A stretch of DNA of 33,947 nt from Bacteroides cellulosilyticus DSM 14838 (lineage in GTDB: Bacteria > Bacteroidota > Bacteroidia > Bacteroidales > Bacteroidaceae), in the NCBI RefSeq assembly GCF_000158035.1, contig NZ_EQ973489.1:583129-617075 (forward strand), written 5' to 3'. Each line of letters starts with the position of its first letter. Position 1 is the first letter of the stretch. The notes under the pieces were generated by a model. That model was given only the letters and a program-made list of their open reading frames with translations, was not told the DNA's origin and made no database searches. This document shows positions 28,031 to 33,947 of this stretch, one piece after another. The translations under genes were made by a program, and so were the position numbers.

Positions 28031-29107
28031 TTATTTGTCTTTCATAATCTCAGCCACTTTTTGTTTCATTTCATCTCCCCTGAGATTGCGCGCAACAATA
28101 GTACCATCCGGGGCAAATAAAATGATATGCGGGATACCATTGACGCCATAAAGTTCCATTACTTTTTGTCGGGTATCCAGTAGCTGTGGCCATGTCATAT
28201 TCAGATCTCCTATCGCTTTAATAATTCTGTCTTTTTTATCCCAGGTTGCAATACCTAATATAACCAGGCCTTTGTCTTTATATGTATTGTAGATTTCTGC
28301 TAAATTGGGTATTTCTTCCCGGCATGGAGCACACCAGCTTGCCCACATATCAACAAGAACATAATTACCTTTGCCTACAAAATCAGACAATCGTGTTTCT
28401 TTACCTTCTGTGTCTTCACCGGCTATATCGACAAACGGCTTGCCTACTGCAGTGCTCTTTAGTGCTTCGAAACGTGCTTTTATTGCCTGTACTGTTTTTA
28501 AGGAATTCAGCCAATTGCCTATTTCTGTCTGAAGAGCATCCATTTCATCGGTATTACATGCCATACTATAATCTCTGAAAGCATATTCTCCCACACCATT
28601 ATCCTTGTTGGATATAATTTGTTGTTTTAGATATCCAAGGAGTGATGGGCGGATTTTCTGCTCATAATATTCTGCCCATACCGGTTGCCAGTCTTCTGCA
28701 TTCGGCTTTTCTTTTTTAAGTTCTGCCAGATGTGCGAATCCTTTTTTTCGGATACTGTCGACTGTAGCTATCGTCTTGTTGAAAGCTTCATTTAGTTTTG
28801 TACCCGTAGGGACATGAGTATATAGATTGACTTTTATAGTTCCTTCGTCCAAAATAAAGTTGCCATAGTTGCGTCCTGCATCGATTCGACAAAACGAGGG
28901 GATTGCAGTCCGTCCCTCAAATACAAACTTCTGATTTTCAACTCGGGTACTATCAATATAGCGATTGTCATCATATCGCATGATGTATAACATTTTTCCA
29001 TTAAACGAATTATCTGTCAATTCGCCTTCTACTCTATAGGAGTAAGTAGTCTGTGCGTGAGCAATGAAACTTACCAGACAAGCTAATAAAGAAAAATAGT
29101 ATTTCAT
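28031..29107 (-). CDS. exported TlpA-like thioredoxin with DUF4369
   Basis: A 358-aa exported redox protein. A signal peptide ends at FIAHAQT (about 19). A DUF4369 beta domain (about 25-110; YRVEGELTDNSFNGKMLYI) and a helical spacer precede a TlpA/AhpC-type thioredoxin domain (about 225-358) with active site WASWCAPCREEIPNL. The cis-Pro loop GVNGIPHIILF is present. It should reduce or shuffle disulfides, or receive electrons from CcdA/DsbD-type proteins in the periplasm. It lies between BlaI (17 bp) and the M56 gene (17 bp), which makes it a member of the regulated operon and the plausible effector. Confidence 0.9.
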   Translation of the reverse strand: MKYYFSLLACLVSFIAHAQTTYSYRVEGELTDNSFNGKMLYIMRYDDNRYIDSTRVENQKFVFEGRTAIPSFCRIDAGRNYGNFILDEGTIKVNLYTHVPTGTKLNEAFNKTIATVDSIRKKGFAHLAELKKEKPNAEDWQPVWAEYYEQKIRPSLLGYLKQQIISNKDNGVGEYAFRDYSMACNTDEMDALQTEIGNWLNSLKTVQAIKARFEALKSTAVGKPFVDIAGEDTEGKETRLSDFVGKGNYVLVDMWASWCAPCREEIPNLAEIYNTYKDKGLVILGIATWDKKDRIIKAIGDLNMTWPQLLDTRQKVMELYGVNGIPHIILFAPDGTIVARNLRGDEMKQKVAEIMKDK

Positions 29108-29124
29108 GCGATTCTTTTTTATGT

Positions 29125-29481
29125 TTATCTTTTTTCAATCATATCTATTATATCTTTCAGGTCTTTAGTTGAAATCTTTTGCTCTTTGGCAAAGAAAGAA
29201 ACCATTTCCTTATAAGAATTTTCAAAGTAGTTACGCACGAAGCCGCTCATGAAGGTACGCTTGTATTCGCTTTCACGAATGGCAGGTGTGTATTGATATG
29301 TATTCCCTACGCGAGCGGCTGTAACATACTGTTTGCGTTCCAGGTTTTTAATGATGGAAGCCACGGTAGTGTAGGGAGGTGCCGGTTGGGGATATTTGGC
29401 AACAATGTCTTTTACGAAACAACTGCCCAGTTCCCAAATGTAAATCATTGCTTCTTCTTCTTGTATAGTCAACTTTTCCAT
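29125..29481 (-). CDS. BlaI/MecI-family transcriptional repressor
   Basis: A 118-aa winged-helix repressor. The N-terminal DNA-binding part (LTIQEEEAMIYIWELGSCFV and TTVASIIKNLERKQYVTAAR) and the C-terminal dimerisation helices match the Penicillinase_R family. Such repressors are cleaved or inactivated when a membrane M56 partner senses a signal; that partner is encoded two genes downstream. Its own promoter contains a perfect palindrome, so it is probably autoregulated. The signal need not be a beta-lactam: no penicillin-binding sensor domain is present in the partner. Confidence 0.93.
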   Translation of the reverse strand: MEKLTIQEEEAMIYIWELGSCFVKDIVAKYPQPAPPYTTVASIIKNLERKQYVTAARVGNTYQYTPAIRESEYKRTFMSGFVRNYFENSYKEMVSFFAKEQKISTKDLKDIIDMIEKR

Positions 29482-29510
29482 GGAAATAAAGTATTAAAAT
29501 GAATTCGACA

Positions 29511-29541
29511 CAAAACTACGAATATTTCGTAATAAAGCAAA
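29511..29541 (-). promoter_or_regulatory. promoter with embedded palindromic operator for the blaI operon
   Basis: On the minus strand TTTG (complement of 29538-29541), a 19-bp spacer, and TAGTTTTG (complement of 29511-29518) form a textbook Bacteroides promoter. A 15-bp perfect palindrome, tacgaatatttcgta (29517-29531), lies in the spacer and overlaps the -7 box by 2 bp. This is the position expected for BlaI self-repression. It is 30 bp before the ATG at 29481. Confidence 0.75.
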
Positions 29542-29628
29542 CTTCAGACGGTTAATAAGTGTGAATGCACTCAAAAGAGCTGTGGAGCCATAATAGGAGG
29601 TCTATTACCTGTTAATTGATGTAAAACT

Positions 29629-29660
29629 GTTTATAAATGCAGTTTTTCAGTGTACCTTTG
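29629..29660 (+). promoter_or_regulatory. Bacteroides-type promoter for the SGNH hydrolase gene
   Basis: GTTT (29629-29632), a 20-bp spacer and an exact TACCTTTG (29653-29660) lie 24 bp before the ATG at 29684. The -33 side is imperfect. It is arranged divergently from the blaI promoter. Confidence 0.5.
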
Positions 29661-29683
29661 AATCATCTTAATATCTACTAATC

Positions 29684-30748
29684 ATGAGAATCAGAGTTTT
29701 TATTTTGGGATTGTTGCTGGCTGCATCCACTCAGGCCCAACTTCTTTATCGCGATGCTTCCGTTTTCCCCTTGTTGGGCAAGGCAACGGATGCTACTCTT
29801 ACCCGTTACGAACGCCTTCCGGCTTCTTTGGAATCGGTTTCCCGCAAACCGCTTTGGGATTTAGGACGCAATAGTGCCGGACTTGCTTTGCGCTTCCGTT
29901 CCAACTCTACATGCATTGGGGCAAAGTGGGAAGTGAGGGATAACAGAAGCATGAACCACATGACTCCTACCGGAATCAAGGGATTGGATCTTTATTGTCT
30001 GCAAGATGGTAAGTGGGTTTTTGCCGGTAGCGGGCGTCCTCAGGGAAAGGTAAATGAAGCTACTATCGTGAAGAATATGGATCCTGAAGAACGGGAATAT
30101 CTTTTATATCTCTCTTTGTATGACGGGGTCACCTCATTGACAATCGGTGTGGATAGCCTTTCTACGCTTGACCAGCCTGCTGTTGATTTGCCGGTACGTG
30201 AGAAGCCCGTTGTTTTTTATGGGACCAGTATTTTGCAGGGTGGTTGTGCTTCCCGTCCCGGAATGGCCCATACAAATATTCTGGAACGTTGGCTCAATCG
30301 TGAATGTATCAATTTAGGGTTTAGCGGTAATGCTTTGCTCGATCTGGAGATTGCGGAACTTATAGCTACGGTCGATGCTTCCATGTTTGTGCTTGATTTC
30401 CTTCCTAACGCCACAGTGGAACAGATGAAAGAACGGGCGGAGAAATTTTACTCTATCGTTCGCAGCAAACATCCCGATACTCCCATACTTTTTGTAGAAG
30501 ATCCTATTTTCACTCATTCCCGTTTTGATAAAAGGGTTGCTCGGGAAGTGAAAGCTAAAAATGAAACGATTGCGGCTATTTTCCAGTCAATGAAGAAAAC
30601 GGGTGAGAAGAATATCTATCTTCTTTCTTCAAAGGATATCATCGGGCACGATGGTGAGGCTACTGTTGATGGTATTCATTTTACAGATCTGGGCTTTATG
30701 CGCTATGCGGAAGTATTATATCCGTTAATTAAAAAACATATCCGGTAA
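29684..30748 (+). CDS. secreted SGNH/GDSL hydrolase (carbohydrate esterase-like)
   Basis: A 354-aa exported esterase. A signal peptide ends at STQAQ (about 19). An N-terminal beta-sandwich (about 25-165), common in Bacteroides SGNH esterases, is followed by the SGNH domain: Ser in YGTSILQGG (about 182), Gly in GFSGN and the Asp/His pair in DGIHFTDLGF (about 329-332). The DFLPN segment takes the Asn block. It probably removes acetyl or other acyl groups from glycans. It lies 21 bp before the GH92 mannosidase, and the GH20 gene follows by overlap, so the three should work together in host-type glycan breakdown. Sulfatase or peptidoglycan-esterase roles are less likely. Confidence 0.87.
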   Translation: MRIRVFILGLLLAASTQAQLLYRDASVFPLLGKATDATLTRYERLPASLESVSRKPLWDLGRNSAGLALRFRSNSTCIGAKWEVRDNRSMNHMTPTGIKGLDLYCLQDGKWVFAGSGRPQGKVNEATIVKNMDPEEREYLLYLSLYDGVTSLTIGVDSLSTLDQPAVDLPVREKPVVFYGTSILQGGCASRPGMAHTNILERWLNRECINLGFSGNALLDLEIAELIATVDASMFVLDFLPNATVEQMKERAEKFYSIVRSKHPDTPILFVEDPIFTHSRFDKRVAREVKAKNETIAAIFQSMKKTGEKNIYLLSSKDIIGHDGEATVDGIHFTDLGFMRYAEVLYPLIKKHIR

Positions 30749-30769
30749 TTTTTTCTATTTTATTATTCT

Positions 30770-33061
30770 ATGAAACATGGCAGGTCTTGGCTATCGGCTT
30801 TATTGATTTCTTTTTCTATTTTGTCATTTGCTCAAAAAGAGCCGGTGGATTATGTCAATACGATTATTGGTGCTTCAACTTCGGCAGAGGCCGGAAAGTC
30901 GGGGCATGGATTGGGGAAAACCTTTCCGGGAAGTTGTACTCCTTTCGGACTTGTACAGTTGAGTCCGGATACTAAAACCGGTGGCGATAATGGTCCCGGA
31001 TATTCGTGGCATCATTCTACTATCGAAGGCTTCAGCTTTACGCATTTAAGCGGTATCGGCTGGTATGGTGATTTCGGAAACTTTCTGGTAATGCCTACCA
31101 CCGGACCATTACGGACATTCAAGGGAACCGAAAATAAACCGGAGGAAGGTTACCGTTCCAGATATTCTCATGATACGGAGATTACACAGGCCGGATACTA
31201 TTCGGTATACTTGCAAGATTATCAGGTGAAAGTGGAACTGACATCCGCACCTCGTTCGGGGATTCTGCGTTTCACATATCCGGAGTCGGAAAAGTCACGT
31301 ATCCAGATCGATCTGGCCCGTAGAATTGGTGGCACATCCGATGAACAGTATGTGGAAAAAGTAGACGAATATACGATTCGGGGATGGATGAAATGCACGC
31401 CCGCTTGTGGAGGTTGGGGAAATGGCTCGGGTAAATCTGATTATACCGTTTACTTCTATTGCTGTTTCGATCTCCCATTGACGGAATACGGTGTTTGGAG
31501 TGCTTCTATTCCTGAGGGTATTAGCAGAAAGAATGATGCCAATGATAATCCGGCCTATTTCAACTATATTAAGGATGCTCGGATAATACCTGCTCCCGGG
31601 AAAGCAAAGGGAAAGCACTTGGGCTTTTATACAGAGTTTCCTACCCGGAAAGACGAACAGGTGCAACTGAAGTGCGGTATATCGTTTGTCAGCATGGAAG
31701 GTGCCCAGCGCAATCTGGAACAGGATATTCCGGACTGGAATTTTGAGCGGGTAAAAGAAAATACACGTAATCTGTGGAATCAGGCACTCTCTTCGGTGAA
31801 GGTTGAGGGAAGCGAAAGGGATAAGACTATCTTTTACACCTCTTTGTATCATACAATGATCGATCCACGCTGCTTCTCTGATTGTGACGGCCGATATATA
31901 GGTGCGGATAAGAAGATTCACCAGACTGGGAATTTTACTTATCGTACTGTATTTAGCGGTTGGGATGTATTCCGTAGCCAGTTTCCATTGCAAACATTGA
32001 TTAATCCCCGATTGGTGAATGATGAGATAAACTCTTTGATTCAGATTGCGCAATTAAGTGGGAAGGAGTATTACCCGCGTTGGGAAGTAGTGAATGCATA
32101 TTCCGGCTGTATGTTGGGAAATCCCGCTATCTCGGTGCTGGCGGATGCCTATGAAAAGGGGATCCGGGAGTATGATGTACAGAAAGCCGTTGAATATGCT
32201 GCGAATACACAGAAGCAGTTTGGTAATGGAGACCTGGGATATACTCCCGGCAGTCTTTCCCATACGTTGGAGTATGCTTATACGGATTGGTGCTTAGGAC
32301 AACTCATGAGTTCCTTGGGCAAAAAGAAAGAAGCAGCTGAATATGAAAAGCGTGCCAAAGCTTACCGGAATGTGTGGTGCGACAGCGTGCAGTGGTTCCG
32401 TGCCCGTGTGAAGGGTGGAGGCTGGTTGCCTTGGCGAGGTCGTACGGCACAGGATCAGGGTACTACGGAAAGCAATCCTTTCCAGCAAGGTTGGTTTGTC
32501 CCTCATGATATTGACGGAATGAAAGCGCTGATGGGAGGACAAAAGAAGTTTGATGCGGAATTGGAAGAGTTCTTTGCCAATGTTCCGGAGGATTTTTTGT
32601 GGAATGATTATTATAATCATCCTAATGAACCAAACCATCATGTACCATTCCTTTTCAATTACTCTTCTTGCCCGTGGCTGACACAGAAGTGGACGAGAAA
32701 GATTTGTGATAAAGCTTATGGTGACGATGTTCTGGGATTGTGCGGAAACGAAGATGTTGGGCAGATGTCGGCATGGTATGTATTGGCCGCTATGGGCATC
32801 CATCCGGTTTGTCCGGGAAATCCCCGTTATGAGATTACCAGCCCTGTTTTCGAAAGCGTAGAGATAAACCTGGATACGCATTTCTACTCCGGTAAGAATT
32901 TCAAAATCATAGCGCATAATAACTCGCCTCAGAACATCTATATCCAGTCGGTATCATTGAACGGTAAGAAATTGAACCGTTTGTGGATAACGCATGATGA
33001 GATCGTGAAAGGCGGGGTACTGGAATTTGAAATGGGAAATTGTTTTAAAATATATCAATGA
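30770..33061 (+). CDS. secreted GH92 alpha-mannosidase
   Basis: A 763-aa exo-alpha-mannosidase of glycoside hydrolase family 92, calcium-dependent and inverting. A signal peptide (1 to about 21, ending SFAQK) is followed by the N-terminal beta domain (VDYVNTIIGASTSAEAG, TFPGSCTPFGLVQLSPDT) and the (alpha/alpha)6 domain. The acid Glu lies in TESNPFQQGWFVPHDIDGM (about 567). The base/metal block is CGNEDVGQMSAWYV (about 660). These motifs are intact, so it should be active on alpha-mannosides such as the arms of N-glycans. Linkage preference cannot be read by eye. The stop overlaps the start of the GH20 gene (ATGA), which indicates translational coupling. Confidence 0.93.
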   Translation: MKHGRSWLSALLISFSILSFAQKEPVDYVNTIIGASTSAEAGKSGHGLGKTFPGSCTPFGLVQLSPDTKTGGDNGPGYSWHHSTIEGFSFTHLSGIGWYGDFGNFLVMPTTGPLRTFKGTENKPEEGYRSRYSHDTEITQAGYYSVYLQDYQVKVELTSAPRSGILRFTYPESEKSRIQIDLARRIGGTSDEQYVEKVDEYTIRGWMKCTPACGGWGNGSGKSDYTVYFYCCFDLPLTEYGVWSASIPEGISRKNDANDNPAYFNYIKDARIIPAPGKAKGKHLGFYTEFPTRKDEQVQLKCGISFVSMEGAQRNLEQDIPDWNFERVKENTRNLWNQALSSVKVEGSERDKTIFYTSLYHTMIDPRCFSDCDGRYIGADKKIHQTGNFTYRTVFSGWDVFRSQFPLQTLINPRLVNDEINSLIQIAQLSGKEYYPRWEVVNAYSGCMLGNPAISVLADAYEKGIREYDVQKAVEYAANTQKQFGNGDLGYTPGSLSHTLEYAYTDWCLGQLMSSLGKKKEAAEYEKRAKAYRNVWCDSVQWFRARVKGGGWLPWRGRTAQDQGTTESNPFQQGWFVPHDIDGMKALMGGQKKFDAELEEFFANVPEDFLWNDYYNHPNEPNHHVPFLFNYSSCPWLTQKWTRKICDKAYGDDVLGLCGNEDVGQMSAWYVLAAMGIHPVCPGNPRYEITSPVFESVEINLDTHFYSGKNFKIIAHNNSPQNIYIQSVSLNGKKLNRLWITHDEIVKGGVLEFEMGNCFKIYQ

Positions 33062-33947
33062 TGACAACTAAAATTAACCTGTTGGCAGTGAGTCTTTTTC
33101 TGCCAGTCTTTATCTCTGCACAAAATGTGATTCCTGAACCGGCACAATATCGCCCGGCAAAAGGAGAGTTCGTACTGTCTATTGCCGAAAATAAGGCACT
33201 TGAGACCAATAATGTACTTCCGTCACGAGTGGTACAGCGTATTGCACCGGATTGCACTACGGGGGCTGATGAGGCTTATCGTTTGGAGATAACTCCCGAT
33301 TCTGTTTTTATTCAATCGGCTACTGTAACCGGAGCATTCCGGGGAGAAGAAACTTTGAAGCAACTTTTGCGTTCCGGGAAAGGCACTACGAGCGCTTGTG
33401 TAATCAATGATGCTCCCCGTTATTCGTGGCGGGGTTTTATGCTCGACGAGAGCCGTCATTTCTTTGGCAAGGAGAAAGTCAAGCAATTGCTTGATATAAT
33501 GGCTTCTCTTCGTCTGAATGTTTTTCATTGGCATCTGACGGATGAACCGGGATGGCGTATTGAAATAAAGAAGTATCCTCTGTTGACAAAGGTTGGATCT
33601 AAAGGGAATTATCATGATCCATCGGCACCTGCTGCTTTCTATACGCAGGAGGATATTAAAGATATTGTTGCTTATGCAGCTGCACGACACATAATGATTG
33701 TGCCGGAATTTGATATGCCCGGACATGCCACTGCTGCTTGCCGTGCTTATCCGGAATTGTCTGGTGGGGGTGAAGGACGATGGAAAGATTTTACTTTTCA
33801 CCCGTGCAAAGAAGAAACGTTTCGTTTCATAAGTGATGTGCTGGATGAACTGATCACTTTGTTTCCCTCTCCTTATATTCATATTGGAGGTGATGAAGTA
33901 CATTTTGGTAATCAGGAATGGTTTACAGATCCACAAATACAGCAGTT
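33058..33947 (+). CDS. GH20 beta-N-acetylhexosaminidase (3' end outside window)
   Basis: The frame starts at the ATG at 33058 (or the next codon at 33061), overlaps the GH92 stop, and stays open to the window edge, 296 codons. A signal peptide MMTTKINLLAVSLFLPVFIS with cleavage near SAQ is present. A GH20b-like N-terminal domain follows, then the TIM-barrel entry YSWRGFMLDESRHFFGKEKV, the HWHLTDEPGWR block and the catalytic pair D279-E280 in HIGGDEVHFG. It removes terminal beta-linked GlcNAc or GalNAc by substrate-assisted catalysis. Next to GH92 it fits N-glycan or mucin-type glycan trimming. Completeness of the C-terminus cannot be judged. Confidence 0.93.
   Translation, partial: MMTTKINLLAVSLFLPVFISAQNVIPEPAQYRPAKGEFVLSIAENKALETNNVLPSRVVQRIAPDCTTGADEAYRLEITPDSVFIQSATVTGAFRGEETLKQLLRSGKGTTSACVINDAPRYSWRGFMLDESRHFFGKEKVKQLLDIMASLRLNVFHWHLTDEPGWRIEIKKYPLLTKVGSKGNYHDPSAPAAFYTQEDIKDIVAYAAARHIMIVPEFDMPGHATAACRAYPELSGGGEGRWKDFTFHPCKEETFRFISDVLDELITLFPSPYIHIGGDEVHFGNQEWFTDPQIQQ

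Noticed and set aside
25986..29481. Beta-lactam resistance operon
   Set aside because: BlaI and M56 proteins are present but there is no beta-lactamase or penicillin-binding sensor domain; the neighbour is a thioredoxin-like protein.

Overview
The window looks like a chromosomal segment of a Bacteroides-type gut bacterium (order Bacteroidales). Three things support this: Bacteroidetes promoters (TTG/TTTG, a 19-20 bp spacer, then TAnnTTTG), many secreted carbohydrate-active enzymes and lipoproteins, and family versions typical of Bacteroides (DUF3857 protein, BlaI/M56-TonB operon, ExoX_C protein, GH92/GH20). The species cannot be fixed from sequence alone; the GH10-esterase fusion hints at a xylan-degrading species. 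No tRNA, rRNA, CRISPR array or transposase gene is visible.

Layout. 53-4600: secreted histidine acid phosphatase, ispF, secreted metallophosphoesterase, then a convergent GH28 lipoprotein. 4718-8000: DUF3857/transglutaminase-like exported protein and a Gfo/Idh/MocA oxidoreductase that leads into the thiamine genes. 7913-12800: a thiamine block, with thiD and a divergent thiE paralogue on the plus strand facing thiE-thiC-thi4 on the minus strand. The minus-strand operon is preceded by a clear TPP riboswitch. The thiazole branch uses a Thi4-type enzyme with His at the sulfur-donor position, and no thiG/thiH/thiS lies in the window. 12858-15448: ExoX_C-domain protein, a truncated DUF4846 fragment behind a large palindrome, and an OprO/OprP-like porin. 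15766-17916: secreted GH10 xylanase/CE1 esterase fusion. 17917-18937: about 1 kb of gene remnants. 18938-25881: a co-directional set mnmA, S8 protease, xseA, xseB, ilvE, trmB, mrp. 25986-29481 (minus): a BlaI-TlpA-M56/TonB operon with a palindrome placed inside its promoter. 29684 to the end: SGNH hydrolase, GH92 alpha-mannosidase and GH20 hexosaminidase (cut by the window edge), which fit host-type glycan breakdown.

The most unusual signals are non-coding or degenerate. (1) The remnant zone 17983-18683 repeats the gene order ExoX_C(-), remnant(+), porin(-) of the intact locus 12858-15448, which suggests an old segmental duplication that collapsed by deletion and frameshift. (2) One related family of long intergenic palindromes occurs at 1368-1464, 9363-9456 and 17928-17980, the second with 30-bp perfect arms. 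(3) A 4 x 22-bp tandem array of near-palindromes at 3113-3200 is flanked by 10-bp inverted repeats. (4) An 88-bp palindrome abuts the truncated DUF4846 gene. I found no clearly new defence or mobile system. The strongest candidates for new biology are these repeat families and the BlaI/TlpA/M56 double-TonB signalling operon.
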